NCBI GenBank assembly: GCA_009928855.1
Contig: SABV01000007.1
Location: 1 to 37,613 of the forward strand
Source of the DNA: Erysipelotrichia bacterium
Lineage (GTDB): Bacteria; Muiribacteriota; Ozemobacteria; Ozemobacterales; Ozemobacteraceae
DNA: 37,613 nucleotides
Direction: 5' to 3'
In this document: piece by piece, positions 1-8,978 of the stretch
Position numbering within the stretch: position 1 is the stretch's first letter
Layout of the letters: each line of letters starts with the position of its first letter
Translations under genes and position numbers: made by a program
Notes under the pieces: generated by a model
Told to the model about the DNA's origin: nothing
The model's input: only the letters and a program-made list of their open reading frames with translations
The model's database searches: none

Positions 1-770
1 TCATCTGTACCGAACAGCACAAGGCCTTCGAGGGCTATTTCCCTGATGCGGGTTCGAGCATCTTCAAAAAGCAGCTGAAATATGTTTCGGTCTTCAATGA
101 GAGGCCTGCTTACAAGAGCTTCGGCAATAACCTGCCTGACTTCGGCATTCGATGATTTTACAAGACGGCGCACGTGCGCGTAAGCGCCCTCGTCTTTAAG
201 GCGTGACAAAGCAATACTGGCAACCAGTGACACCCCCCAGTTAGCACTACCTGTGAGCATTTTAAGAGATGTGTGCCGTTCTGGTGACGGGTGCCTGACA
301 AAATAATTTACCGCAGTAAAAAGCAGTTCAGGGTCACGTGTCTGGCCGATGATTTCGTTCATCAGCGATGCAACTCTTATGTCGTCATAGCTAGACAGAA
401 GTTCTAGAAGCTTTTTGCGCACCGAAGTCGGCTGATCGGCGCTGCATGACCTGACCACTATATCGACAGCCGGCAAAAAGTTGAAGCTTTTAAGAGCGTT
501 AAAAGCAACGTCAGAGAGAGTTCCGGCATCGTTAAGTATGAATTCAACGATATGTTTGACAGAGCCAGGGTTGCCAATTCTGCCCAGAGCCTTGACAACC
601 TGTTCTACCACTTCGCTATCTGGCGACGACAACAGGTCTACAAGCAAATCTGCATGGTTTTTAACACGCAAAATACCGAGAGCAGCCACCGAAAGCAGCT
701 TTTCTTCTCTGTTGGTGCTTTTGAGACCATCAATTAGATTTTGAAAGCGGCTTTTTCCGGTTTCTGGCAT
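1..770 (-). CDS. HEAT-repeat protein, 3' end outside window
   Basis: An open frame runs from an ATG at 770 to the left edge without a stop, giving about 256 visible residues. The ATG is preceded by AGGAG eight or nine bases upstream. I translated this frame directly. It is a series of paired amphipathic helices of about 30 residues, with HEAT-like stretches such as SPDSEVVEQVVKALGRIGNP and SNAEVRQVIAEALVSR. There is no signal peptide or membrane segment, so it is probably cytoplasmic. HEAT repeats usually serve as protein-binding scaffolds; no catalytic domain is visible in this part. It begins 16 bp after murA stops and is likely the last visible gene of the rpiB-upp-murA operon. A second, larger HEAT protein lies at 30612-33710, so this genome uses the fold more than once. 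Specific function unknown. Confidence 0.8.
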   Translation of the reverse strand, partial: MPETGKSRFQNLIDGLKSTNREEKLLSVAALGILRVKNHADLLVDLLSSPDSEVVEQVVKALGRIGNPGSVKHIVEFILNDAGTLSDVAFNALKSFNFLPAVDIVVRSCSADQPTSVRKKLLELLSSYDDIRVASLMNEIIGQTRDPELLFTAVNYFVRHPSPERHTSLKMLTGSANWGVSLVASIALSRLKDEGAYAHVRRLVKSSNAEVRQVIAEALVSRPLIEDRNIFQLLFEDARTRIREIALEGLVLFGTD

Positions 771-786
771 GGCGATCACTCCTGTT

Positions 787-2058
787 TTATTTTTCTGTGT
801 GCGGTTCTTCGATTCGTTGTATGCTGGCACCCAGCTTACGAATACGGCCGACCAGGTCTTCATAACCCCGATCAATGTGGAAAACCTGGCTTATTTCTGT
901 GCAACCCTGCGCCACAAGACCAGCCAATACCATTGCGGCACCGGCACGCAGGTCTGTTGCCGAAACCGGCGCGCCCTTAAGAGATTCAACACCGTGTATA
1001 ACGGCTGTGCGATCGTGAATATTGATGTTTGCGCCCATTCTGGCCAGTTCGGATACGTGCATAAACCTATTTTCGAAAATGGTTTCAGTTATAGATGAAG
1101 TTCCGCTGGCAATACACATGGCCGCCATCAACTGTGCCTGCAGATCAGTTGCAAAACCAGGAAACGGCAGAGTTTTTATTTCTACAGCTTTCAAGCGCTG
1201 TTGAGCAGAAACCACCAGAGCATTCGATTCGGTAATAACGTCTGCGCCCATTTCACGAAGCTTGTTAATAAGTGCAAGCAGGTAATCAGGATCACAGTTT
1301 TCGACCCTGACAGGCCCACCGGCCATAGCACCAAGTACAGCAAACGTGCCGGCTTCAATGCGATCGGGCATAACACTGTATTCACCGCCACCCAGTCGCT
1401 CTACTCCGTCGATAATAATACTCGGATTGCCGGCACCTTCTATCTTAGCGCCAATAGTATTCAAAAACCTTGCCAGATCAACTATTTCCGGTTCCTGGGC
1501 GGCATTTTCGATAACAGTGCGACCTTCGGCAAGAGTTGCCGCCATCATCAGATTTTCGGTAGCCCCGACAGACGGAAAATCAAGCAGAATTTTGCAACCA
1601 CGAAGCTTTTCTGCAACCGCCACAGCACAGCCACCTTCAATTGAAACCTGTGCTCCGAGAGCCTCAAAACCCTTAAGGTGAATATTAACCGGTCTTACGC
1701 CAATGGCGCAGCCCCCCGGCAACGGCACTCGCGCTTTTTTTAGCCTGGCAAGCAACGGCCCCATGACAAAAAAGCTTGCACGCATGGTTTTGACCAGCTC
1801 ATAAGGAGCTTCATCGCTGATCTGACCTGAAGCATCAAAATCGTAAACATTAGCGCGAGCCAGGTTGACCTTCGTTCCAAGAGCCTCAAGGACTCTGGCC
1901 ATGGTGTCAACATCGTTAAGCGCCGGTACATTGAGCAATCTGACCGGTTCACTGCTCAAAATAACCCCGGCCATAATCGGAAGCGCCGCATTTTTAGCGC
2001 CACTTACCTTGATACTGCCACTAAGGGGTTTTCCGCCCTCAATAAGAATTTTTGCCAT
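787..2058 (-). CDS. murA: UDP-N-acetylglucosamine 1-carboxyvinyltransferase
   Basis: MurA transfers enolpyruvate from PEP to UDP-GlcNAc, the first committed step of peptidoglycan synthesis in the cytoplasm. The 423-residue protein has the family's usual length and starts MAKILIEGG. The substrate-binding K22-N23 pair is in the GAKNAALP motif, and the catalytic cysteine is C117 in PGGCAIGVRP. This cysteine form is the fosfomycin-sensitive type, as known for the family. The C-terminal GYEDLVGRIRKLGA signature is present. The gene starts 3 bp after the dCMP deaminase stop, so it is translationally close to it and part of the rpiB-upp-dCMP deaminase-murA operon. I recall a similar gene order near the ATP synthase operon in Firmicutes. 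No unusual features. Confidence 0.97.
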   Translation of the reverse strand: MAKILIEGGKPLSGSIKVSGAKNAALPIMAGVILSSEPVRLLNVPALNDVDTMARVLEALGTKVNLARANVYDFDASGQISDEAPYELVKTMRASFFVMGPLLARLKKARVPLPGGCAIGVRPVNIHLKGFEALGAQVSIEGGCAVAVAEKLRGCKILLDFPSVGATENLMMAATLAEGRTVIENAAQEPEIVDLARFLNTIGAKIEGAGNPSIIIDGVERLGGGEYSVMPDRIEAGTFAVLGAMAGGPVRVENCDPDYLLALINKLREMGADVITESNALVVSAQQRLKAVEIKTLPFPGFATDLQAQLMAAMCIASGTSSITETIFENRFMHVSELARMGANINIHDRTAVIHGVESLKGAPVSATDLRAGAAMVLAGLVAQGCTEISQVFHIDRGYEDLVGRIRKLGASIQRIEEPHTEK

Positions 2059-2061
2059 GAC

Positions 2062-2553
2062 TCACTCTATTTCAATCCTTTCGAGCGTAATCTTACCTTC
2101 TTTGAGCATTTCAATCGAAAGATCGTCCGGGTAGCTGCCCAAAAAAACAACTCGCTTTATACCTGCATTGATAAGCATTTTACCACAAGTCACGCAGGGC
2201 TGATGAGTGCAATATAAGTCGCCACCCTTGAGGGAAACACCAAATGCGGCCGCCTGCAATATAGCATTCTGCTCGGCATGCAAACCGCGGCAAAGCTCCT
2301 GGCGTTCTCCTGATGGAATATTTCGGGCTTCACGCAAACACCCGCCCGGAAGCTGAAAACAATGCGCAACACCGTTTGGTGCGCCATTATAACCGGTAGC
2401 AAGAATGCGATTTTCTCTTACAATTACAGCGCCTACCTGGCGACGCAGGCATGTAGAGCGCTGTGCAACCAGTTTAGAAATTCTAAGAAAATAGGTATCC
2501 CAGTCTGGGCGTTCAGAAATGTGATCAAATTGCGCGGGTTTATTTTGTTCCAT
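2062..2553 (-). CDS. dCMP deaminase (ComEB-like)
   Basis: A zinc-dependent cytidine/deoxycytidylate deaminase family enzyme, predicted to convert dCMP to dUMP for dTTP synthesis. Zinc ligands and the catalytic glutamate are visible as H92-A-E94 and C120-V-T-C123 in the 163-residue form. An upstream in-frame ATG at 2571 would add MPETVY, but only the ATG at 2553 has a Shine-Dalgarno (GGAG, nine bases upstream), so I chose 2553. With either start the gene overlaps the 3' end of upp (14 bp for the chosen start), pointing to translational coupling. Its neighbours upp and rpiB belong to nucleotide and pentose metabolism. Assignment to dCMP rather than another deaminase rests on family resemblance and context. 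Confidence 0.88.
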   Translation of the reverse strand: MEQNKPAQFDHISERPDWDTYFLRISKLVAQRSTCLRRQVGAVIVRENRILATGYNGAPNGVAHCFQLPGGCLREARNIPSGERQELCRGLHAEQNAILQAAAFGVSLKGGDLYCTHQPCVTCGKMLINAGIKRVVFLGSYPDDLSIEMLKEGKITLERIEIE

Positions 2554-3169
2554 ATAAACGGTCTCCGGCATCGCCCAGGCCAGGAAGAATGTATCCCTTG
2601 TTGTTCAAACCTTTATCAAGCACACAGGTATAAATATCCACATCGGGGTGTGCATTCTGAAGGAATTCAACGCCTTCCGGGCACGAAACCACGCACAGAA
2701 ACCTGATTTTTGTGGCGCCAGCCTTCTTGATTATTTCGATCGATTTTGCAACCGTGCCGCCGGTAGCCAGCATTGGGTCGAGAACAAAGACTTCCATATC
2801 GGAAATGCCTGACGGAAGTTTGCAATAATATTCAATCGGCTGCAATGTCTCATGATCTCGGTAAAGACCAATATGACCAACTTTGGCCATCGGCATAAAA
2901 CTCAATAATCCATCGACCATTCCGAGACCGGCTCTTAAAACGGGTACGATTGCAAGCTTGTCCGTAGAAATAAGGTGGGCTGATGCCTGCATCAATGGCG
3001 TTTCACAGGTAGTTTCTTCAACAGGAATAGTACGGGTAGCTTCATAAGCGAGAAGCATTGACAATTCCTGTATCAGCTGCCGAAAAACCTGAACCTCAGT
3101 GTGTTTTGAACGTAAAAAAGTGATTTTGTGTTTTACCAGCGGATGATCAACAACGATCAGTCTGCCCAT
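2540..3169 (-). CDS. upp: Uracil phosphoribosyltransferase
   Basis: This pyrimidine salvage enzyme makes UMP from uracil and PRPP. The 209 residues match the length of the E. coli enzyme. The PRPP-binding loop is visible as [11 protein letters not shown], and the C-terminal uracil-binding region as [18 protein letters not shown]. It lies 2 bp after the rpiB stop and overlaps the dCMP deaminase start, so it is an internal gene of the operon. Upp, dCMP deaminase and RpiB link ribose phosphate, UMP and dUMP supply. Regulation presumably comes from the promoter in front of rpiB; I see no PyrR-type leader in the short gaps. Confidence 0.97.
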   Translation of the reverse strand: MGRLIVVDHPLVKHKITFLRSKHTEVQVFRQLIQELSMLLAYEATRTIPVEETTCETPLMQASAHLISTDKLAIVPVLRAGLGMVDGLLSFMPMAKVGHIGLYRDHETLQPIEYYCKLPSGISDMEVFVLDPMLATGGTVAKSIEIIKKAGATKIRFLCVVSCPEGVEFLQNAHPDVDIYTCVLDKGLNNKGYILPGLGDAGDRLYGTK

Positions 3170-3171
3170 TT

Positions 3172-3618
3172 TTATTGCCGCCCTTCCTGGGTTATTTCGA
3201 TTTTTACAATGCGATTGGCGTGTCGACCACCTTCAAATTCAGTTGATAAAAACTTTTCGAGAATATCGAGGGCCATAGCCTCACCAACAAGCCTTCCACC
3301 CATTACCAGAACATTGGCATCGTTATGTTTGCGTGCCAGTTCGGCTTCGAGAGAGTTGTGACATAAAGCGGCTCTGATGCCGTGATGACGGTTAGCAGCA
3401 ATCGAAATACCAATACCTGAACCACAGGTCAGCAGTCCAATAGAGCCTTCTTCTGCAATCACGCCGGCTGCGACTGCATGCGCATAATCAGGGTAATCAC
3501 ATGAAGCCGGCGAGTGCGTTCCCACGTCTTCTACCTGATGACCAAGTTCGTGGAGTCGCTTGAGCAAAAGCTTTTTAAGCTCGAATCCGCCATGGTCAGA
3601 GCCTGCATATATCTTCAT
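3172..3618 (-). CDS. rpiB: Ribose-5-phosphate isomerase B
   Basis: This enzyme interconverts ribulose 5-phosphate and ribose 5-phosphate in the pentose phosphate pathway. The 148-residue protein begins MKIYAGSDHGG, which carries the conserved D8-H9 pair, and has the catalytic cysteine C65 in LLTCGSGIGISIAANR. The start is supported by a strong AGGAGG eight bases upstream. It is the first gene of the operon rpiB-upp-dCMP deaminase-murA-HEAT; a good sigma-70-type promoter lies 30-60 bp upstream. The RpiB/LacAB family also contains sugar isomerases of galactose-6-phosphate type, but the C65-bearing RpiB pattern and the operon favour RpiB. Confidence 0.95.
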   Translation of the reverse strand: MKIYAGSDHGGFELKKLLLKRLHELGHQVEDVGTHSPASCDYPDYAHAVAAGVIAEEGSIGLLTCGSGIGISIAANRHHGIRAALCHNSLEAELARKHNDANVLVMGGRLVGEAMALDILEKFLSTEFEGGRHANRIVKIEITQEGRQ

Positions 3619-3650
3619 CTACAAATTCCTCCTGGCTTGCGCGATGCTCC

Positions 3651-3680
3651 ATAATACACAGTTAGAGGTAAAACTTTCAA
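3651..3680 (-). promoter_or_regulatory. Putative sigma-70-type promoter of the rpiB operon
   Basis: On the minus strand, TTGAAA (3675-3680) is separated by 18 bp from TATTAT (3651-3656), 33 bp before the rpiB ATG. Both hexamers are close to consensus. It would let the operon be transcribed independently of lptD, which ends 109 bp upstream. Confidence 0.6.
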
Positions 3681-3727
3681 CCGTAAAATGAACTGACGCC
3701 GAAAAGACAGGCGATATTATTATCTGG

Positions 3728-5839
3728 TTAATAACCATTGTCATAACGCTGGGTCATCTGATCATAGGCTGCGAGCTTCGCTTCAAGCTTGTTGTCTTCC
3801 ATGCCGTATCTAAAACGACCTGTGTCGTTGGGGTAAGCCTTGAGATAAAACTCGATCCAAAATTCCTGGCGTTCGTGGTTATACTCGGCCTTTGCTTCCC
3901 AGCAATGAAGATCACGAACAAGACCAATAGTAAGGGGACTGAATTTTTCGTTGAGATGGTTGTAGTTGCCCGATGCTGAAACTGCCCACAAAGGCCTGAT
4001 GGTAGCACGGTAATTAAACGAAGTATTAGTGATTCTTCCGTATTCATGGGGGTAAGTAACGCTGGTATCGAACGACCAGAGGTTTGAAGACATGCGATAC
4101 CTGGCATTCATATTACCCGGCGTAAGCTTCGTAAGATCCATTTTTTCGAGCGAAACATCACCGGGCACATAATCACGTCTGATAAAAAACTCCCAGTTAC
4201 GGTAAGCATCTGGGCGAGAACGGCGTGAATAATCCCAGAAAACTTGCTCAAGCCTGCTTCTGACACGATTGTAATTAAAATTGATCGGGTTGAGTGTCCA
4301 TGAATTCTCGGCAAATCTCAGTCTGGTCGATAAAATATCAGTGCTGGTAAATGAGTCAAACTGAAACGGCGATTTGCCCTTAGAAGTCGAAATATTATAA
4401 TTGAATTCCATATTCGTGACTTTTGAAAACTTGTGATTGGCTCTGACCATCGTAGTACCGTTTTCGCGTTCGATACCGCCAGAATAAAAGTTTTTCTGAA
4501 AATTGTATGATGGCGTCAGATCGAATCGTTCATGCACCTGAACAGTTGGCACAGTAAAATTAAACCTGAGGTCTTTTTTCTCTGTCTCTTTGGTATCGCT
4601 CAAAGTACCTTCTTCATAACGCCCATACATACCCGAGAAATTGACGCTCAAAGGCACGAACGGAGTTGTATACGCCGGCAGACTGAAATTGATTTCGGGC
4701 AATCGATTGAGTTGCTGATAACCGCTGTCAAGCGTGTATTTGTCGCCATCAAGATCGTAGAATTTGTTGGCGGTAACATTCATGGTCATAAAGCTTAAAA
4801 CCGGGCGGTAATTGAGCTGCACCGTCAAATCTTCGTTTTCAGCCTGACCGGTATATTTGTCGGCGGTGTAATTAATGCTGGTGCTGATGCTCTGACCGTC
4901 TTCCATACGATAATTATGGGTCATATTCAGCTGGGTATTGGTGTGATTGCGCTTGGTTTCATTGAGGCTGTAGAGATAAATCGATCCATCTCCCTTACTG
5001 GCGCTGGTCCAGTTGCCGTTGAATCCATAACCGTTACCGCGTTTTTCAAAAAAATCAGCGTTGAATTTACCCGAAATATTTTTATTTACCATCAGATCGG
5101 TAGCAAATTTAAAGAAAATTCCGTCAATCTGAGACATGCCCTGACGGGTGGTAAAAAACTTTTGACGATCTTTGAATTCTGAATAATCACGGCCGCGATG
5201 ATAAAGCGTCTTGCCTTTCCATTTTACCCGAAGGTTTTCGAGCAGCATTGAATGACCCGGGTATGTTTCGATTTTGTCGCTGTTTATACGATAATGCGGG
5301 TGATCGACATTGTCGCAGGTTGTCTGCATTACATTATGCGCAATGCTGTAACGGGGGCTTACATAAACATCTTTGGCGCTGAAATAGTTGCGGTTTTTTC
5401 TGATAGCCGCGTCACGCATCCAGCCTTCACCAGTTTTCATGTTGTAAACCATAAAATCGCCGCTGGTCTGGTCGTAACCTTTCCAGAAATCAACATTGCC
5501 CTGGGCAAAAATATCCTCGGTTTTCGTATTGGCCTGAATGTTTTCTGCACTTATTTTCATATCCTGATACGAGATGTAAGCCTTGCCCTTGGTAACTATC
5601 TGCTCTGCTTTGGTGCGATATTCGAGATAATCACCGTAAACCTCCACAGGAAACTTCTGGGTATCGATCGATGGCACATCGAAAGCATGCGCAGGCACGA
5701 TTCCAGCAAAAAATACTGAAATCGCAGATATTACCAGCAGCAACCTGCAGATTTGCCGACTGTAAATGACGTTTAAGCGCAAATTTTTACCCGCATGACA
5801 CAGAATCGCAGAAAGCTGAGATTCCCGCTTCTGCATCAT
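3728..5839 (-). CDS. lptD: LPS-assembly outer-membrane protein LptD
   Basis: LptD is the outer-membrane barrel that inserts lipopolysaccharide in the outer leaflet together with LptE. After a Sec signal ending at ...VPAHA, an OstA/LptA-like jellyroll region follows (KFPVEVYGDYLEYRTKAEQI... IFAQGNVDFWKGYDQTSGD), then a long stretch of alternating aromatic beta strands typical of a barrel. Two family-typical cysteine positions are visible: one in TTCDNVDHPHY about residue 175, one in RDLHCWEAKAEYN about 60 residues from the end. At 703 residues it is somewhat shorter than E. coli LptD (784). The start is uncertain: ATG 5839 is used here, TTG 5908 and ATG 5883 would lengthen it, and a TTG at 5782 would give a more compact signal peptide. 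None has a clear Shine-Dalgarno. It is divergent from the OPT transporter. Confidence 0.88.
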   Translation of the reverse strand: MMQKRESQLSAILCHAGKNLRLNVIYSRQICRLLLVISAISVFFAGIVPAHAFDVPSIDTQKFPVEVYGDYLEYRTKAEQIVTKGKAYISYQDMKISAENIQANTKTEDIFAQGNVDFWKGYDQTSGDFMVYNMKTGEGWMRDAAIRKNRNYFSAKDVYVSPRYSIAHNVMQTTCDNVDHPHYRINSDKIETYPGHSMLLENLRVKWKGKTLYHRGRDYSEFKDRQKFFTTRQGMSQIDGIFFKFATDLMVNKNISGKFNADFFEKRGNGYGFNGNWTSASKGDGSIYLYSLNETKRNHTNTQLNMTHNYRMEDGQSISTSINYTADKYTGQAENEDLTVQLNYRPVLSFMTMNVTANKFYDLDGDKYTLDSGYQQLNRLPEINFSLPAYTTPFVPLSVNFSGMYGRYEEGTLSDTKETEKKDLRFNFTVPTVQVHERFDLTPSYNFQKNFYSGGIERENGTTMVRANHKFSKVTNMEFNYNISTSKGKSPFQFDSFTSTDILSTRLRFAENSWTLNPINFNYNRVRSRLEQVFWDYSRRSRPDAYRNWEFFIRRDYVPGDVSLEKMDLTKLTPGNMNARYRMSSNLWSFDTSVTYPHEYGRITNTSFNYRATIRPLWAVSASGNYNHLNEKFSPLTIGLVRDLHCWEAKAEYNHERQEFWIEFYLKAYPNDTGRFRYGMEDNKLEAKLAAYDQMTQRYDNGY

Positions 5840-5945
5840 ATGTATCGACCGGTAAGCCAAAAAGCCGAAGAAAAATTGCATGGATTTTCGGCAAAAATGC
5901 CTCTGCAAACACGCAAAACCGCAGAAAATTTTCCGGCTTTTCTGT

Positions 5946-5975
5946 TTGGCATTGCAAATAGCGCTGTGGTATTCT
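5946..5975 (+). promoter_or_regulatory. Putative promoter of the OPT transporter gene
   Basis: TTGGCA (5946-5951), an 18-bp spacer and TATTCT (5970-5975) sit 27 bp before the ATG at 6003. It lies in the divergent region shared with lptD. Moderate match to consensus only. Confidence 0.4.
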
Positions 5976-6002
5976 GACGCAAAGCCAATTAGAGGAGAGA
6001 AT

Positions 6003-8312
6003 ATGAGCCAGAATGACAGACTCTCGCCGAAAGCCTACGAAACCGTAGACGGCAAAGAATACCCGAGCTTCATACCGCCCGGTGAAACCCCACTTGAATT
6101 TACACTTAAAGCTGTAGTTATCGGCATGATCATCGGATCAGTCTTTGGTGCCGCCAATGCTTACCTGGGCCTCAAAGTCGGTCTTACCGTTTCGGCGTCT
6201 ATTCCGGCAGCAGTTATGGCTGTTGCGATTTTTCGCATATTTTTCAAACAGGGCACTATTCTCGAAACTAATATAGTGCAAACCGTTGGTTCGGCTGGTG
6301 AATCACTCGCTGCCGGCGTTATTTTTACGATTCCGGCTTTTTTTATCTGGGGCATGGAACCCTCTAAACTTGAAATAACGGTAATCGCAATCGTAGGTGG
6401 CGCTATCGGCGTTCTGTTTATGATTCCGCTGCGGCGTTACCTCATTGTTCAAGAACACGGCAAGCTGCCATACCCAGAAGGAACGGCCTGCGCCGAAGTT
6501 CTTGTGGCAGGTCAGGGTGACATATCAAAAGCTAAAACCCTCTTTCAGGGAATGGGCATCGGGGCTCTCTACCAGGCATTGATGCACAACCGCCTCTTTG
6601 GTCTCTGGAGCAAAGAACCGGCAAGTCATATTCCAGGTTTCAAGGGCGCTGAAATAGGCGCTGAAGTTACCCCTGAACTGTTGGGTGTCGGTTACATTAT
6701 TGGCCCAAAAATATCGGCAATTATGCTCAGCGGAGGCATGATTGGCTGGCTGGTGCTGATACCGTTGATTTACCTGTTCGGTGAACATTGCACCTCGCCA
6801 ATTTACCCGGAAATGAGCAATTTGATCAAAGATATGGCACCCGGCCAGATATGGTCTCGTTATATCCGCTATATTGGTGCCGGCGGCGTTGCTTTTGCCG
6901 GTATTTTCTCGCTGATAAAATCAATTCCGGTAATTCTTTCAAGCTTCAAAGCAGGTTTTTCACAGCTTGGCAAAAAATCTGACGAAGAAACCACAATTAG
7001 AACCGACCTCGACCTGCCCATGAGCGTAATTCTTGGTGGTTCGGCGTTTCTGGCTCTTGCAGTTACCCTTTTTCTAAACTTCTCAATCTTTCACTCGTTC
7101 GCAATGTCAGCCATTGCAGGTGTTTTGATCATTGTTTTCGGCTTCTTCTTCGTCACCGTATCTTCACGCATTGTCGGTCTGCTAGGCTCATCTTCAAACC
7201 CAATATCGGGAATGACTATCGCTACTCTGCTGCTGACCTGCGTCATATTTATTCTCGCCGGCATGGCAGGTATGCCAAATGTTAAAATCGCAGTGTTGAC
7301 GGTTGGTGCTTTTGTGTGTATCGCAGCTGCCATTGCCGGTGACACCTCTCAAGACCTTAAAACAGGATTCTTGATCGGCGCTACGCCAAAATATCAGCAG
7401 ATCGGTGAATTCATAGGTGTTGTCTCTTCGGGTCTGACAATGGGTTTTGTCATGTATCTGCTGAAAGATGCCATTACTACTGGCGAATTGCCGGCACCAC
7501 AGGCAAATTTGATGAAACTGGTAGTTGATGGTGTAATCGGCGGAAACCTGCCTTGGAATCTAGTGTTCAGTGGCATGTTCATTGCAATGGGAATTGAACT
7601 GCTCGGCATCAATTCTCTGGCATTTGCAGTTGGTCTTTATCTGCCCCTTTCGCTTTCGACACCAATCATGGCTGGCGGTATTATCCGCTGGATTCTCGAA
7701 AAACGCACTAACGACCCTGAACTCGAAGAAAAACGCGAAACCGGCGTTCTGTATTCTTCTGGCCTTATTGCCGGCGCCGCATTGACAGGTGTATTTATAA
7801 TGTTATTGATGGGTGTAGCCGAAAAAGCCCCTGGGTTACTTGAAGGAATCAACCAGCCCGGCATCCATATTGCCTCGGCGCAACTCAGTGATGTGCAAAT
7901 CAATGGTCAACCCCTCAGCGGCACTTATCACAAAGTTTCACCGGCTATTTACCCAGCCACCGATGATCTTGTCGAAAAAGTTACTCTGGCCAAGCGCGAA
8001 CTGCAATCGATTACTCCTGCAAATGTAGCCGCAACAGAAGCAAAAACTTCTGAAATAGCTGTTCTAAGCGAACAACTGCAGAAGGCAAAAACACGTGAAT
8101 TTATCATAAAAGCTTCTGTTAATGGCACTTCTGTTGAAAAAACGATAGAACTGAGCAAATGGGAAAAAACCTATATTTCGGTAACTAACGGGCAACTAGA
8201 AACCGCAGAAGAACCAGTCGATAATAAGTCACGGGCTGTAATGGCATTTCTGGCACTCTGCGCAACTCTTGCCTACTTTGCAATGCGTAAACCCGTTAAA
8301 AACGGAAACTGA
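6003..8312 (+). CDS. OPT-family oligopeptide/metal transporter
   Basis: A 769-residue integral membrane protein with many hydrophobic segments. The family-typical GxxxGxxxGxxNAYLGLKVGLTVSASIPAAV region lies near residues 35-65, and LPYPEGTACAEVL follows near 150-165. OPT proteins import oligopeptides or metal chelates using the proton gradient; the bacterial branch is poorly characterised and the substrate cannot be read from the sequence. The ATG at 6003 is chosen because GAGGAGA precedes it; an upstream in-frame extension overlaps lptD and lacks support. A soluble, helix-rich insert of about 125 residues (roughly 616-738) precedes the last membrane segment. The gene is monocistronic between its own promoter and a strong terminator. 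Confidence 0.92.
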   Translation: MSQNDRLSPKAYETVDGKEYPSFIPPGETPLEFTLKAVVIGMIIGSVFGAANAYLGLKVGLTVSASIPAAVMAVAIFRIFFKQGTILETNIVQTVGSAGESLAAGVIFTIPAFFIWGMEPSKLEITVIAIVGGAIGVLFMIPLRRYLIVQEHGKLPYPEGTACAEVLVAGQGDISKAKTLFQGMGIGALYQALMHNRLFGLWSKEPASHIPGFKGAEIGAEVTPELLGVGYIIGPKISAIMLSGGMIGWLVLIPLIYLFGEHCTSPIYPEMSNLIKDMAPGQIWSRYIRYIGAGGVAFAGIFSLIKSIPVILSSFKAGFSQLGKKSDEETTIRTDLDLPMSVILGGSAFLALAVTLFLNFSIFHSFAMSAIAGVLIIVFGFFFVTVSSRIVGLLGSSSNPISGMTIATLLLTCVIFILAGMAGMPNVKIAVLTVGAFVCIAAAIAGDTSQDLKTGFLIGATPKYQQIGEFIGVVSSGLTMGFVMYLLKDAITTGELPAPQANLMKLVVDGVIGGNLPWNLVFSGMFIAMGIELLGINSLAFAVGLYLPLSLSTPIMAGGIIRWILEKRTNDPELEEKRETGVLYSSGLIAGAALTGVFIMLLMGVAEKAPGLLEGINQPGIHIASAQLSDVQINGQPLSGTYHKVSPAIYPATDDLVEKVTLAKRELQSITPANVAATEAKTSEIAVLSEQLQKAKTREFIIKASVNGTSVEKTIELSKWEKTYISVTNGQLETAEEPVDNKSRAVMAFLALCATLAYFAMRKPVKNGN

Positions 8313-8326
8313 CAATAAATAAAAAA

Positions 8327-8362
8327 CGCCGGTAACGATCTATTCGTTACCGGCGTTTTTTT
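8327..8362 (+). terminator. Rho-independent terminator after OPT gene
   Basis: A perfect 12-bp stem CGCCGGTAACGA / TCGTTACCGGCG with a 5-nt loop is followed by seven T (8356-8362). It begins 14 bp after the OPT stop codon. An A run on its left side would also allow termination in reverse. Confidence 0.93.
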
Positions 8363-8370
8363 CGATGCTT

Positions 8371-8406
8371 AGAAGTAATTGACAATCACTTCTCATTGTC
8401 TAAATT
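8371..8406 (+). promoter_or_regulatory. Putative promoter with overlapping inverted repeats
   Basis: TTGACA (8379-8384) with a 16-bp spacer to TAAATT (8401-8406) is a plausible promoter for the secreted-protein gene at 8437. Two interleaved inverted repeats cover it: AGAAGT/ACTTCT (8371-8376 and 8388-8393) and GACAAT/ATTGTC (8381-8386 and 8395-8400). Such repeats over a -35 element often mark a repressor site; that role is inference. Confidence 0.45.
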
Positions 8407-8436
8407 TATATAAAAACAAAGTTAAGGGGAGCAAAC

Positions 8437-8958
8437 ATGAAAACCAAAACCGTTTTAAAATATTTGTGCGTAATACAGTTTTTATTACAACTTACCGGGC
8501 TTTTTGCAGCAGAACTGACAATTCCGGCCGCCACCCTGGTTCGCCTTAATCTCGAAGAAAATCTTTCGACAAGAAGCAGCAAAACAGGAGAAATGGTTAA
8601 ATTTACTGTGGTTGAAACCATCAAAATCGGCTCGAAGACAATCATAAAGCAAGGGGCTGTGGCCAGAGCGCAACTTGAAAAAGTACGCCGACCCGGAAAC
8701 TTTGGCCGCAACGGCAGCTTAAAACTACGCTACCTGACAGTTACTTCTGCCAGAGGCAAAGAAATACCCATAACTCTTGGCGAAAAGTCTATTAAAACAA
8801 ATGAGCAAATGGGCCTGGCGGCCGGTGCCTCTCTGGGTGGTTATATGATTTTGGGGCCTATCGGGCTTATCGGCGGAACTTTTGTCAGAGGCAAACACAT
8901 AGATATTCCCAAAGGAACTCAGCTTGTAGTTGAAGTCGCCCAAGATACAAAATTCTGA
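8437..8958 (+). CDS. Secreted protein of unknown function
   Basis: A 173-residue protein with a clear Sec signal peptide (MKTKTVLKYLCVIQFLLQLTG, cleavage probably after FAA). The mature part begins IPAATLVRLNLEENLSTRSSKTGEMVKFTV, a beta-rich pattern I associate with small periplasmic proteins that set a pore or barrel-like fold (IPAGTxVxVxL... type). A glycine-rich stretch (MGLAAGASLGGYMILGPIGLIGG) is followed by IDIPKGTQLVVEV. No catalytic motif is seen. The start is fixed by AAGGGGAG eight bases upstream. It is a single gene, convergent with clcA, with only 20 bp between the stop codons and no visible terminator. I do not recognise the family with certainty. Confidence 0.85.
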   Translation: MKTKTVLKYLCVIQFLLQLTGLFAAELTIPAATLVRLNLEENLSTRSSKTGEMVKFTVVETIKIGSKTIIKQGAVARAQLEKVRRPGNFGRNGSLKLRYLTVTSARGKEIPITLGEKSIKTNEQMGLAAGASLGGYMILGPIGLIGGTFVRGKHIDIPKGTQLVVEVAQDTKF

Positions 8959-8978
8959 AAAAATCTTCGCTAAAAACT

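Noticed and set aside
5880-6002. Longer OPT transporter start
   Set aside because: The extra 41 residues overlap the divergent lptD region and promoter; GAGGAGA stands before the ATG at 6003.
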